A DNA stretch of 64,000 nt from Distichodus sexfasciatus (Eukaryota; Chordata; Actinopteri; Characiformes; Distichodontidae), in the NCBI GenBank assembly GCA_032718565.1, contig JAVGVS010000011.1:4837904-4901903 (forward strand), written 5' to 3'. The position numbers and the translations under genes were made by a program. Shown here one piece after another: positions 1 to 49,403 of this stretch (position 1 is its first letter; every line of letters begins with the position of its first letter). The notes under the pieces are model-generated. The model was not told where the DNA came from, searched no databases, and saw nothing but the letters and a program-made list of their open reading frames with translations.

Positions 1-38
1 CAACAGGTTGGCACAGAGACAAAACAGCACCATCTTAC

Positions 39-288
39 CCTCGGTGGCACAAACGGGCAGACGGAGGAGGAAAATAATTCCAGCACATATTAAATAGCGG
101 CTCCATGCTCCTGTGGGGCAAAGCGCGGCAGCACGGGTCGGAGGACGAGGATGAGGATGATGTGGAGGACGAAGAGAGCCGCGTTCCGTCCCGAATCTCA
201 TCCGCGGCACCGGGCTCGGTTCCTCGGGCTCGCCATGCCGACCCGAACCCAGACGGTGTAAACGGATAGGCTCGGTTCTTTTGGCCAT
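39..288 (-). CDS. Putative first coding exon with signal peptide (kiaa1549l-like candidate), partial
   Basis: On the minus strand an ATG at 288-286 has a strong context (G at -3, G at +4). It opens a frame of 83 codons plus one base that ends at a good donor, GAGG|GTAAGA, at 39/38. A second in-frame ATG lies at 201-199. The last 20 or so residues contain a hydrophobic run, LICAGIIFLLRLPVCA, which looks like a signal peptide or signal anchor with a small-residue cleavage site. The residues before it are rich in Pro, His and Arg. The rest of the gene lies outside the window. In human 11p13 the gene downstream of HIPK3 and in the same orientation is KIAA1549L, whose paralogue KIAA1549 also starts with a signal peptide. 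Assignment to that family rests on position and is not proven by sequence identity. Confidence 0.4.
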
Positions 289-760
289 GTCGGTATCTTC
301 GGAAACAGACGTGGAAGTGCGGGAAAAGACATGGGCTCTACCGGGCCCGGTTGGCGCGAGCGGCTCCGATCTCCAGCATCGCAACTTCTTTACCGCGGCC
401 GGGTGACACGCGCGCGCGTTCGAAGCGTGAAGCGGCACCGTCTGGCATCTCAGGCCACGGAAGGCGCGGTGCAGGTCGGCGGGGCGCGCAGTCGCATCTC
501 CCCGAAACGGCGTGGACGTTGCTGGAATAAAGAGCAGCTCCCCGGTTTCGGAAGAGAGAGATCACGTCTGTGTCGACGCGCAGCAGCAGCACCAGGAGGA
601 GATGATGCTGATGAGACGCTTGAGTGAGTCTAGTGTTATTGGGGGAAACAGCGACATCTGGTGGACGCGAGATGACAGTGACGCCCTGAGGGACGTGAGT
701 CAAGAAATCTTAATGAGTCACAAACATAGTTACACAAGTACAGCATGTCTTGGAAAGTAA
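289..760 (-). promoter_or_regulatory. CpG-rich promoter island of the left-edge gene
   Basis: This stretch is GC-rich and dense in CpG, with runs such as cgcgcgcg near 413, and it changes abruptly to AT-rich DNA after about 780. It lies immediately upstream, on the minus strand, of an open coding exon with a good splice donor. A promoter and 5' UTR for that minus-strand gene is the simplest reading. No TATA box is obvious. The transcription start cannot be fixed from sequence alone, and some promoter activity on the plus strand is possible. Confidence 0.5.
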
Positions 761-779
761 ACCAAGTTCGCGGATGAAA

Positions 780-2149
780 CTGTCCAGATAATTTTAAACG
801 AGTAATGTAAAAAAAAAAAAACAGACCTAAAATATAAAAATGCACAGCAACATATCCTTAAAAATATACAAAATTATACGTAACATTTTAAAGAAACATA
901 AGATAAATAAATGCTATCAAATATAAATAATGTAATAATGTATAAAAATGCCTCTAAAATATACAATAAAAATAATTAAAGCAATAAAAAATACAGTAAA
1001 TGCTCCATTAAAATGTTTAAAAATATTCAGCGGTATCTCTAAACAATATACCAAGTTTTTCAAATAAATATATAAAAAAGTGCACATGCATGTTATTTTT
1101 GATGTTTATGAAAAAATTTAGTGTGCACTTCTTCTATAATGTTTATTGGACTAGGTTGGTGTATGACAACCAGGTAAAGTTTGTATGAGTTCACACTTTC
1201 TGCTATCAAAAAGTTAAAAGATTTATGTCCTTATACCTTCAAAGCTCCAGCTCCAGTCTCTCTGATTTGGTCCTGATACTTCTGTAACCCTCACCTGATA
1301 TCAGCAGGTGAAATAGTCTCTGATGATCCTGGAATAATTATCCTACAAAGGCAATGCAGCTTATTTGGTGCTGCTCTAGAGCCTTTAGGACCTGGACACA
1401 GCTGTTCTCAAACCAGGATATGAAGATTTGTGTCAGAACACTATTCACTGCACCATGATAAAATACGTCCTGTATGTGGCAAGTCATGACTCTTGAAAGA
1501 TGTCTCATTTCAAATGAAACTCTATACTATATTTACTATATTCATCAGACACTTATTCAGAGTGACTTCTATTTACTTGAATAGTGGAACCACAGGGGGC
1601 TTAGAGACTTAAGTCCTGTGACGGTGACCAAAAATTTGGGCTAAGAATCCCAGAGGAACTTAGATCCACCACTGTACCCATGATCAAAGCTTGCTTTTTG
1701 ACTTTGTGTATCTTGAAGCCACAACAGAGTCAACGTCAGAGAGGACACTTCGAGCTACTTCAGGTTTTACAAGCTACTTTTAAATTGAAAGGCACCTGTG
1801 TTTGATTAAAGCAGGGGTCACCAATTTAAGTTCTTATTGGTCTTGACAAATTTTCTTTCTTGATTAAAGGCTCATTCAGCTGTTAATAGAGACTGTCAAT
1901 CAACACATGACAGGAACTAGGCTCTAGGGGGATTGGGGGTATAAGGGGATGGGCATGTCAGTAGATTAATAATTATTATTTGTTTATTATTATTTGCTTT
2001 AGCTATATGTGGTATAAAAGTGATGAAACTGTAGATATGATAACTAGAAATAGTAAGAACATTGTCTGTTTTATTGGCTTATAGAGTTTTTCTTATACAG
2101 AGATTTTCTTTGGCTTAGTACTGCGAGGAAAGATAAATAAGATATACAG

Positions 2150-2198
<49 letters not shown>

Positions 2199-2460
2199 AT
2201 TGGTTACTCTGTAAAATAATAAAATTGGGGGAAAATCTTATCAATTGAAAATGAAGAAATACTTAAGTCTTGGGTAATGCTGTGCCAATTTGGACATTTT
2301 TTGGGGGGCGTATAAGATGAGCTGCTTTAGGCCTTTCTGGGAGAGAAATACATTTCCCACAATCCCCTGCGTGCGATTCAGGTGCGCGTCACAACAACGC
2401 GATAGACGCGCTGATAATACTGAAAATCTCAGTAAATTGGAGTATTCTGAGAAGAAGGCT
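780..2460. other. AT-rich intergenic DNA, no gene seen
   Basis: The stretch is strongly AT-rich, especially 800-1130, and has no open frame with coding character. It contains a GA microsatellite. I see nothing else that can be named. Confidence 0.5.
2161..2196. repeat. (AG)18 microsatellite
   Basis: A perfect AG dinucleotide run directly follows a short (AT) run at about 2150-2160. Confidence 0.95.
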
Positions 2461-2462
2461 GG

Positions 2463-2842
2463 TTGTTATCAGCTAACACATGAATTTTGTCTGTATTAAA
2501 AGGGAAGATTAGACTGAACTGGGGCGTTCCACGTGAGAGTCTCTCTGCTGTTTACACAGCTCACCTGTGACCCTCTAATCAGCATTCTAATTAACATTTT
2601 TATACCTTACTTACTGATATTGCATTGCAGACAGTGAGTTCGCGATGTGTACCCGCCCCACTAATTCTCGTCGGATCTGCATTTTTCTCAAATATATAAA
2701 CTCAGGGATTTAAGTCCAGAGGACTTGAGCTGTGACGGATTTCCGTCAGTCGAACTCATAGGTATATTAACGGAAATCCGTCACAGCTCAAGTCCTTTGG
2801 ACGAAAATCCGTCGTAGCAACAGAGGACTTAAATCCCTAAAT
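2463..2842. repeat. Interspersed repeat, copy 1 (second copy at 37453-37733)
   Basis: This segment is similar over about 280-380 bp to 37453-37733 in hipk3 intron 2. Shared blocks include ttttgtctgta, ttgactgaact, tgtttacacagct, the gcgatgtg.acccgc block, and the aaaatccgt.gtagcaac block. Both copies are in the same orientation. This copy has an extra foldback, described separately, that the other lacks. The family could not be named; a non-autonomous DNA element is likely. Confidence 0.65.
2721..2795. repeat. 26-bp perfect inverted repeat with 23-nt loop
   Basis: The left arm at 2721-2746 and the right arm at 2770-2795 are exact reverse complements over 26 bp. They are separated by a 23-nt spacer. 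A further 14-bp pair of complementary blocks, reading ggatttaagtcc on the left near 2706 and its complement near 2825, surrounds the structure. The result is a nested foldback of about 135 bp inside an interspersed repeat. Transcribed, it would form a stable stem. It may be a palindromic remnant of a transposon; small-RNA function is unproven. Confidence 0.85.
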
Positions 2843-4497
2843 TATGAGCGTATAAAGTTCTCACTTTCTCCATTGCATTGTGCTTTTGTAAACCTCCAAA
2901 ACTGCTATACTTAAGGATTTTTTTTACAGTATTCTTACTCATCCTCATCGAACTGTAGAGGTAAAATCCCGCGCAAAATCAGGTCTAAAGAAGCAAGCGA
3001 TTACATAAAGCCTCTGTAAAACCACTACCACCTTCAACCACATGATGGCGCCACTTCTCCACTTCCGCCGAGGCTTTTACTATTATTCCATGAAATCAGA
3101 ACAAGGCACTGGAACAAACTGTCCACCCAATTTCGAAGAGAATAAAGAAAAAAGAAAACCCAAGGCAGCGTGCTGCAATATATATATATTTTAATTCAAA
3201 GTGAATTTTGACAATACGCCATAATTTCTTTAATTTGACACTCACCAAATAGTCACCAGGAAAACCCGCATTTTGTGACAAAGTACATAAGGCTTGGTCA
3301 CACATAAATCACTGAGAACTAGAGAGAAATAACGACTGCAAACTGTAAGAGACATTACACATTAAAATAAAAAAAGGTTTCCCAGTCCTCATATACTGAA
3401 TATTGCACAGTGCAATGGCTACATGGCAAAACTAATGTAGCATAAAAGAATCAAAAGCAAATTAGAAAGCCACAAAATAAAACTACAAATATTAAAACAG
3501 TAACAGTTCAGATTAAGTCAATCAAACCATCTGCTCTCAAGCCTATTCGCTGATAACTTGCAGTGAAATTTAACGCCTACTAAAATAATCTGCAGGGAAA
3601 ACAAAGTTAATAATTCTAAAGCAATCAAACCCAAACATTAGGGGCAAAACTGTTATACAGTAGCACAAAAGTCAAATACAAAGACCCTGAAATTTTTTTT
3701 TTTGTACACAAACCTCTAAAAGAAAAAAAAGTTCAAATCAAAGAAAAAACACGTAAAACAAGCTAAAAAAGTAAAAGGGTGTAAAATGTTTGGTATAACA
3801 GGGAGATTCAATACATTTTACAGTTTTAGCTTGATTGGTTAATTTCCTACATGGTTATTTGTTACGTTTCTTTACCTCCAGTTGGGTTTTGGTAGATCTT
3901 GTCAGAAAGGCAAATAAAAATAAAAGAAAACGTACTGAATGCACTGCATACAAACATATAATATCTGCATAAGTACTCATTTTTGTCCTAGTCCCCAGTG
4001 CTACATGCTTAATAACATCTATCTACATTTATCATAGTGAAACAAGTGATTTTTGCGGTGCAGGAACCATATTTTTTTCCGACCAAACGTCTGAATTTGT
4101 TAAACACGTTAAAGTGCTTAACTTGCACAATGGTATGAAAACGTCCCGCCGATCGCCATCACTCTGCGTTGCTCTACTTCTACACAGCGGGACAGGGCGG
4201 TAAACTGCAGGCTGATGATTCTCGATCACAGTGTACGTGTGTAAAGCTTCCCAAACATGGGAGGAGGAGGAGGAGGAGGACCAGCGTCTTAATGATCCCT
4301 GATAATATTTCATTATTGGACTTCTGTTATTAGATGTTACCCCCAAAATAAAAATCAGGAGAAAAACGCAAACGCACACACAAGTAAAAAGGATCTTATA
4401 TTACTTATTCCAAACCAAAATATAAAGCAAGAAAATACAAAGCCATCATGTGAAGAGGACTGCATTGCATGTTTGGCTTGAGACTGCCAAGTGACTG

Positions 4498-4498
<1 letters not shown>

Positions 4499-4526
<28 letters not shown>
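4499..4526. repeat. (CA)n microsatellite
   Basis: A CA run of about 28 bp lies in the probable hipk3 3' UTR. A second, shorter run lies at 4665-4688. Confidence 0.9.
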
Positions 4527-4531
<5 letters not shown>

Positions 4532-4924
4532 ACAGGGACATCTAGAAAAGTAAATTACACTGGCAGGACAGAAAGACCCACAAAACACTTACATACACAC
4601 CTCACTACTGCAGCTAGTGCATAACAGACTTTACAACACTAAAGAGAGGTCCATAGTCAATTTTACACACACACACACACACACACACGTCCTACATGAG
4701 ATGGGATGGTGATAGTGTGTGGTGTGTTTTTCTTCCCCACTGTTACACACACACCTCTCACAACCAACTGCAGCTTTGTTTAGCGTGCAGTAAGTAGACT
4801 CTTAGTGACAGGCGTGTGCTTTAAGTGTGTGTTTGGGACATAAAGGTCTGAAGCACATTTTAAAGGCACTATTTTAGCACTGCTCCTCTGTCAGAGCAGA
4901 ATAAGTGTGTGTTAATTCTCTCTT

Positions 4925-4929
<5 letters not shown>

Positions 4930-4979
<50 letters not shown>
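4930..4979. repeat. (AC)25 microsatellite
   Basis: A perfect AC run of about 50 bp in the probable hipk3 3' UTR. It would be a GU repeat in the transcript. Confidence 0.95.
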
Positions 4980-4980
<1 letters not shown>

Positions 4981-7747
4981 CCTACCCCGAAGCAACAGAG
5001 AGAACGAAGGAGGTGGAGGTCAGCATTAATGCTGTCGGACTCTCTCCCCTCCCCCCAACAGTTTCTCTCTCTCTCGATGGGGGATTCATTCACAACGAGA
5101 AAGGAACACTTAAGCACGGTGTGTTTGTACGTGTTTGGACAGCGAGATAAGCACAGCGGGCGAAAACGTCCTAAAGGTTTGAGGAAAAAAGGGTGCGTGT
5201 TGATTAAGAAGACGTCTACAGCACTGCAAACGTTCCAAACAAACTGATTTAAATAAAATCCCCAAAGAATCAGCTGGAAAGGCCTAGCCTCCAGCCCAGT
5301 GACACAATCAACATGTGCAGATCACAGTCACTAATGACATAGGCTTTGTCTAACGGTACACTTCTGTAATCGCAAAAATCAACCTGTAACTGCCACACCT
5401 CACAAATAAAATGTCAAATCAAAATCTATTCTGCAAGCTATGCTTTTAACAAAAAGCTAATATAAAAAAAAGGTACTTATAGATAAAGACAAATATGCAT
5501 TTAATATGCGACCATGATCCCCAGGATTACGATGTTAAAGGTGATACATAAATGAATTAAAAAACAAATCATAAAAGCAAGAAAGAAAACACACACCCCA
5601 AATAAACAACAAACCAAGCTCTGCTATCTTCATACAGTAGTTACAATGACACTTCAAACAGAAAAGCGTAATATTACACAGGCATTAAAACGCTTTCCAT
5701 GCCAGTCAGTAGAGTAATACCAAAAAGAAAACCCTCACATCTACCTTAAAAGTTAGACACGTACAAAAAAACAACGAGAAGGCTAAGAATAACAAAGTTA
5801 ATCACTTTTACCTCACAGCTATTATGAAGTGGCAATCAGTGAATAGCAGCTTATCTATGGTACATTCAAGAATAAATGAGACCAATATTTCAACTTGCCC
5901 AAGAAAGCTAAACATCAACCTCAACCTTTATACATAGTCGTCATTTGTGTGCCTGTGTGGTTGTGTGTGCTAAATATGCCCCCAACTACAATATGCTTGA
6001 GGTTCTAGGCTAGAACAGTAGCTACTTTACTTAAGAAAAATCTTTTTTTTTTTTCTGTCTTTGGTGTAGCAAAAACGATCTCTATAGTGATAGCAAACAA
6101 ATAATGCACCTAATTAAGGGGATGCAACGTTTCAATACAGACACAAACCATGTCATTTCTCCCTGACGGAATGCATCAAATCGAAAGCAGCCAGCGTGGG
6201 GAAAAGCTCACCGATCCAACGGTACGAAAACACGTTTTAAAGGGGAGAGAGAGAGAAAGAGAGAGAGGGCAGGAACTGCACACGAGCAACTCACACCTTG
6301 TAAAGCACTAAATACTCCAGCAAAGACAGATTGAGAGTTGGACACAATACTGAAACCTCTGCACAAGCTAACAAGAAACCACGTAAATGGATTTAAAGAG
6401 CTATCTGCAGGTTAATGCCAATACCAAAAAACAAACACACATCTAATCATCAACAATCATATATGAATGAAATTAGAACAGGGATTTGTTTTTTAAACAA
6501 ATGAAGCATACACCCAGAAACTACAGATTGTATTGCAGTTGTGTTAAACAGTGTAAATACTGTTAGTATTAAGTCAAAGAATAGCAACTGATTATCAAAA
6601 ATGAAATATATATATTTCTCGAAACCTTTCTGTACATAGTCCATTTGGGGAGAGCCTTTTGCAAAAAATCACGCCATTGCTCTGAAAAGTAAATTCTGCT
6701 ACCTTTCGAAACGGACGTGAAACTCATCCAGAACCTTAACCCATAGTTGCGAAATGCATAAAACAGTGATTCTCATACAGGTAGGACTGTCCCAACTCCA
6801 GCGGCACAGAGCATCTGTAGAACTGCCTGTCACAACAGAAAACTGAAAGGACACATCTCCTGTCACCGTCCATTACAACACCGTAGGGTGTTGTCATGAA
6901 GGAGGGAAGTGTAGACTGAGAAAAGAGGCAGAGGGTGGGGACCACAGCTTGCGTCGTCCCAGTAACAAAATCATCATCAATGGAGATGGAAAGAAATGTC
7001 GGGGTTCATGGGCATAAAGCAGGCAGTCCAGGTGCAGTCATTATTAAGAGCCGAATGTAGATGAACACACCGCTCGCGAGTCGCTCTGCAATGAGGGGCG
7101 ACTTAAAAAATGAACGAGATGGACGCAGCGGTCACAACGCATGAAGAAAACAAAATGAATCACCAAACGCATCAGGTTGGGAGGACAGCCCTAATGTAGC
7201 AATCACAAAGAAGAATCTGAAACTTCAAGTGCTGCAGTCCAGTTCAATCCAGGCGAGCAATACGATACCAGGCCGTGGATTTGATTTTCTTTAAGGCACT
7301 TTTGTGTGGAATCAGGTTACGACGCAACGCTCGGCGCACGAAGAGAGAAAAGAGCGGAGGGGGTGGAGCGTCTTTCCCTCGCTGAACGTTTTCCGAAACT
7401 TTTTTGCTTTCGTTTTCCTCCCATGCGAAGACACGCAGAACCTGGTAACATTACAGGGGGTCGGAGTTAACACTGGGTGGGTGGGATGTGGGGTGAAGCA
7501 AGTCGATTAGAAAAACCACCAGCACACCGCAATGTGGGAGTCGCTCTCTCACACACAGACACACGCACACGTGTGGCTGTGACTGCTGGAGATCAAATGT
7601 GTCTAGCACGCACACCAGAAGGCAAATCTAGAAAAATAGCTATATAACGAGTGGGCAGCGCATCGTAACGCCCCTCTAATGACAGGTGGAGGGTGTTATT
7701 CGTTTCTTCGTCTTCTCCATATCAAATGTGCAAAAGACATGAAAAGT

Positions 7748-7753
7748 TTTATT
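7748..7753 (-). terminator. hipk3: Candidate proximal hipk3 polyadenylation signal AATAAA
   Basis: AATAAA on the minus strand lies about 170 nt past the hipk3 stop codon. It is followed within 30 nt by a U-rich stretch (CTTTTCATGTCTTTTG) of the kind found downstream of cleavage sites. Confidence 0.45.
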
Positions 7754-7923
7754 CTGATAATTCAGATATTTAGATAATCGTTATAAAGCTTGGGTTCAAG
7801 CAAGTCGGTTGACTTGTTGTCAAAGAAATACATGACATAAGAAAGCGAGTTGTTGGGTGACGTGTGTGTGTGTGTGTTAACGGCGACTCCCGAGGTCCAC
7901 GTGGCGACTGCGGGGGCTCCAGC

Positions 7924-45375
<37,452 letters not shown>

Positions 45376-48068
45376 TAGTTGCAACCGAAACTCAACTAGG
45401 ATTAATGAAGGTGCAACAACCTTTCCTTTGCGTGTTGAACGCATCCCAGAATCTAGTGCTATTTACTGACAAAGCACCACAGTTGGCGAATAGGGATTAG
45501 TCATGCTAGGTGCACTGAAGCTACTTATGCTGGCACAACATATGCCACAAGTTTGGACAAGAGAACAGGTGTGGCAGAGTCTCTCTTACTCTCACACACA
45601 CACACAAACACACACCTCTCCACACCTAGTGCACGTATAAGAATCTGCAGACGCAGAACTAGGAATGCAAGCTATGATGATTATGAAATCCTAGGGCTTG
45701 TCCAAAAACTTTCATGAGAAAAGTAAAGCAGAGAGGAAATGGAGAGTCCACAGACTTGCAACTCCAGTTTCAGCTTGCATTTAGTGAACCCTTTAGTTTA
45801 AACTACAAGAAATATTTGTTTGCTGAGAGAAGGTCTTGAATCCTGCTCTCGCAATTAAACTTCAAGTTTCTAGTTTCTTTATTTGCCACAAACAATGCTT
45901 TACAGGCACAATGTAGTGAAATGTACCCTGGTTTAGTTCTGATACTGTGCATGTAAACTTAAACAAAATTTATGCAGAAAAAGTTAAATGAAAGATTTTA
46001 AAAGTAATAAAATTGTGTCCTCAGAGTAAATTTAAAAACAATTTCTGCACAATGTGCATGCTGTATGCTTAAGTGTAGTGTGTAACTGTGTTGAGCAACG
46101 AATAGAAACATTTCCAAATAGCCTGTATGTTGAGAAAGTGATAGATTGCAAAATTGTGAAATGTGCCTGTTCAACACTATTAAGTGGAACCATGTGAATA
46201 TCGGTTTATTTGAGCTCACAGTAGCACGGGGAACCACACACTAACCCAGGTGTAAAGTTACATCCTAGTCTCTTTATGTGTGCGTCTTGTATTTACGACT
46301 GCTGCTGTCTGCTAATGACAGGTGGTAAATGAGCAGCTCCTCCTGCCACTCAGCAGTGGGGTGAGGGGACAGGAGGTAGCAGGAAGGGGGAGAACCACCT
46401 GTTGACACAGCAACTGTTTCAAGCAAACAACAGGAAATTACAGGGAGCTGCTTTTACGCCCCAAAATAAAGGCTACATAATGAGAATTTCTTGTCATGAC
46501 AGAAAGTGCTGGCAAATGCTTCTCTCATTGCTTAGTAACCAAGTTACAAAAATAGTTGGACAAGTTCATTAATGCAAATGGTAGCTGCAAAGAGATACAT
46601 TTGCATTTAACTACAAACAACATTAACACATTGCAATGAAAGAACAGGAATGAGCACAATGAGAAACACGGAACAGTGTTTTAACCAACCGTGGTGTTTA
46701 CATTCTATTTTAAACCCAGCATTACTTAAAATGCCTCCTTTAATCTAGACCAACAGCAATACTTTAGTGAGTCTGTTTGGATGTTGAAGGAAAACTGCAA
46801 GCAAGTATTATGGAAGTTGAAGGTAAAAATAAAGGTAGGTATTTGTTTAGACAGCGAATACAACTTGTGTGTGGGAAAGTGGGGACAGGTTGCTAAAAAT
46901 TCAAATTCCTTCCATGTCAAAAATCCCTTTAACCCTTTTAGCACAAGCAGGGAAACCATGTGGGTGCTGGACGCAGTTCACGCTCAGTGTTATGGAGGAA
47001 GACAATGACAAACACACCAGCTGTTTCGGAAGTAACAACCGTGAAACAACCAACACTGTGACCACGGTTAAACATGCAAAACATTAAAATTTAGCCATGG
47101 GGGTGATGAGGGTGTAAAGATGAATGGCAGCATGCAGGTTTTCCTAAGGCATGCCTACTTTTTTGCCTTCATGATCACAGTTAATAAACCAAGCTAAGCA
47201 AAGTTGGGTAATTATTAAATTAAAGTTGACTAATCTGAAAAAAGGTTGGCTGACTGGTGCTTACTATAAGTTTATCTGAACATTCTTGTTAAGGCTGACT
47301 GCCCTTTAAAGCTCTTCAGAACAGGTTACATCTTTAGGATATATTTTAAAGACGCTGAGAGGCTACTTTACAAAAAAATACATTTTATTACTTATTTTGT
47401 TTTAAAAAGTAATACTATTATATCTAATGCACATTGCATATATATATATTGTTTATAACTTTTTTAAGTTTGTAGCACAGTATGAGAAGTGAAGCTCGTT
47501 TTCATTTCAGCTGTTCTGGTAGAATTATGTATGTGACAATCTGGAACCCTTTGGATTTAAATTCCGCTTAAAATTTGTTCAGACTAAGTGTAACTTGTAA
47601 AGCATAGTGTAAAACTTAAGTTAGTTTAGAAGCAGGGCTACAAAATATTGCAGAAATGTAAAAACTTTTTTCTTACAATGAACACTGCTATATAAACACA
47701 CGGGGCCCAATAACTACGTGCTCCTATTCATCGAACGAGTGGTGTGATCTTGTAAAGAACATAAATTTGGAAAAATTAACTCCCAACACTTTGAGGAAAA
47801 TCCTCTTTTCCAATTTTATCAGTGCACTTCTTGTACCAGACGTCTGATATCGATGTCATGCAAAACGCCAACTTTTTTTTCACCAACAAACAGCAAAAAA
47901 GTTTTTGAATTAGTAGTTTATATTCCACGTCCTTCGATGTAACTACTGCGCAAGCGCAAATCGAGATAACGACGGTGAGACGATATATTGTGCAGCCTCA
48001 GTGACGAACTAGGAAAAAAGATTTTTAAAAGTTAACTTTTTCACCCCCAACTGCTCGTCATATCATAC

Positions 48069-48200
48069 CTTCACAACCAGCGACTGATGTGGAAAGGCGG
48101 GACTGGTCCGGACATGTTACGGCTCTAACGTGAAGCCACACGGCGCTCGACGCACTCGCTCAGCTGCCATCTTGTCCTCTCGCTGGCCGATGAGGGAGAG
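48069..48200 (-). other. hipk3: hipk3 non-coding exon 1 (5' UTR)
   Basis: Within the CpG island a good donor, GTGAAG|GTATGA, lies at 48069/48068 on the minus strand. It would splice to the acceptor at 44974, two bases before the start codon. CAAGATGGC on the minus strand at 48174-48166 is a YY1-type element that in vertebrate promoters is often just downstream of the start site, so transcription probably begins near 48180-48250. The upper limit given is approximate. Confidence 0.55.
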
Positions 48201-48570
48201 CTCGCGCTCGAGCTCGCGGCGGAAAACGGCGTCATCGCCCCTCACGTTCAAAGCGCGCGCCGCGTCGCGTTCTTAAGCCATTAAACTCCGCTCCTAAAAG
48301 TATCCTCGGCGACAAGGGGCGTTTCTGATAATCATATCGAGGTCGGCGAGCCGCCCCGAAGTCCCGTTTCCTGAGCGAAGACGCCCGAGATCGCCGTAAA
48401 CAACACAAAAATCTTCAGCCCTTCCCGCTTCCCTCGCGAGCCGCGGCTGTACGCGAGCGCTCGATCCAGAACTGTCTCGCGAGCTTCTTCCTCGTAGTGC
48501 GTGTGGTGCAGGTCAAGCGACGAGTGGCTGCCCTCTAACGAGGCGGAGGTTTTAAAGAAACAACAACAAG
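48070..48570 (-). promoter_or_regulatory. hipk3: hipk3 CpG-island promoter
   Basis: The GC and CpG content is high (gctcgcgctcgagctcgcgg, gcgcgcgccgcgtcgcg) compared with AT-rich flanks, and it ends sharply near 48570. It contains a YY1-like site GCCATCTTG at 48166-48174. No TATA box is seen. It is typical of a broadly expressed gene promoter. Confidence 0.65.
48117..48170 (-). CDS. Upstream ORF in hipk3 5' UTR, 17 codons
   Basis: ATG at 48170-48168 in the context AAGATGG reads MAAERVRRAPCGFTLEP and stops with TAA at 48119-48117, upstream of the exon 1 donor. If exon 1 starts above 48174, every hipk3 mRNA carries this reading frame, which could lower translation of the main frame. There is no evidence that the peptide itself is functional. 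Confidence 0.35.
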   Translation of the reverse strand: MAAERVRRAPCGFTLEP

Positions 48571-49009
48571 TGGACATGTTAAATATGTACAGCCATCTAG
48601 TGGTAAAGACTCAAAAATAAACCTGACCTGTGCTGAGAAAAGTAAGTACAATTACTGTTACAATGCTGAATTAAAACTCACAAGTAAACGTAGTGTTGTT
48701 AAAAAGATACATGTACAACGCACGTTTCTCAAAATCTACTGAGTACTAGTTATTTCTTTCTAGTACAACATGTATTTGTTTGTCAAGTAGATAAAATGGT
48801 CCCATTAAAATGGTATTGCTACTGTGGAGACTAACCATCATATATGAGCACAAGATACTGAAATGACCTCAAACGTTTGTATATTAATTGAAATTGTAGG
48901 AACGAAATATCATTTCAACTATATATTTTAAGTATATTACTTCTTTTAATTAGTAAAATTACAGTCTTACTTTTATATATATATTTTAAAAATCACAAGT
49001 AGAAAAAAC

Positions 49010-49208
49010 TACTTACTACCAAAATTAATCACTAAGTACTTAAAAGGGTATTTAGTATCCAAATCAAAAGGGTGCTTAGGACCAGAATAAAAAGGGTACT
49101 TAGTTCCAAAGTAAACTACATGGTAATTAGTGCCAAACAGAAAAGGTACTTAATACCAAAACAAGAGTACTTAGTACAAAAATAAATGGCTACTTAGTAC
49201 CAAATACA
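49010..49208. repeat. Minisatellite of about 22-26 bp units
   Basis: About nine diverged units of the type gggtacttagtaccaaa follow each other between the hipk3 promoter and the tcp11l1 3' UTR. The core gtact-t-agtac is itself palindromic, so each unit can form a small cruciform or hairpin. Confidence 0.7.
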
Positions 49209-49397
49209 ACATGGGGTAGTGTGACACCAGAAAATGAATGTTACCAGGATTTAAGAATTTCTGCATGTCATTTTAATTGTCTATGAAACTTTGATGTGTT
49301 AAGTGACACTCTAATAAGCTAATATATTTTCTGTATGTAACATATGAATACACACATGTACTTTCATAAATAATGACAAAACTGTTTTGCAGTCCTT

Positions 49398-49403
49398 TTT
49401 ATT
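49398..49403 (-). terminator. tcp11l1: Candidate distal tcp11l1 polyadenylation signal
   Basis: AATAAA on the minus strand lies about 1.5 kb past the stop codon. Nearer candidates lie at 50630-50625 and 50522-50517. Which is used cannot be told from sequence. Confidence 0.35.

Larger units (their letters stand above)
3190..7923 (-). other. hipk3: Probable hipk3 3' UTR (distal limit uncertain)
   Basis: This region follows the hipk3 stop codon on the minus strand and contains no other coding exon. Human HIPK3 has a very long 3' UTR, so several kilobases of transcribed sequence are plausible. The only canonical AATAAA I find on the minus strand lies at 7753-7748. Variant ATTAAA signals lie at 5504-5499, 3234-3229 and 3195-3190. 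The stretch is rich in CA repeats and A-rich runs on the plus strand. The true 3' end needs transcript data. Confidence 0.4.

Noticed and set aside
331..760. Plus- and minus-strand frames in the left CpG island (98, 121 and 82 codons)
   Set aside because: CpG-rich DNA has few stops. None shows a splice site in phase or a recognisable product, unlike the 39-288 frame.
1590..1690. Possible fourth SINE copy
   Set aside because: Only a vague match to the SINE body (ccacagggggct, cccagaggaactta); no tRNA-like head or tail could be aligned.
4905..5247. Open frames with Thr/His or Cys/Val runs
   Set aside because: They are translations of a CA dinucleotide repeat in the probable hipk3 3' UTR.
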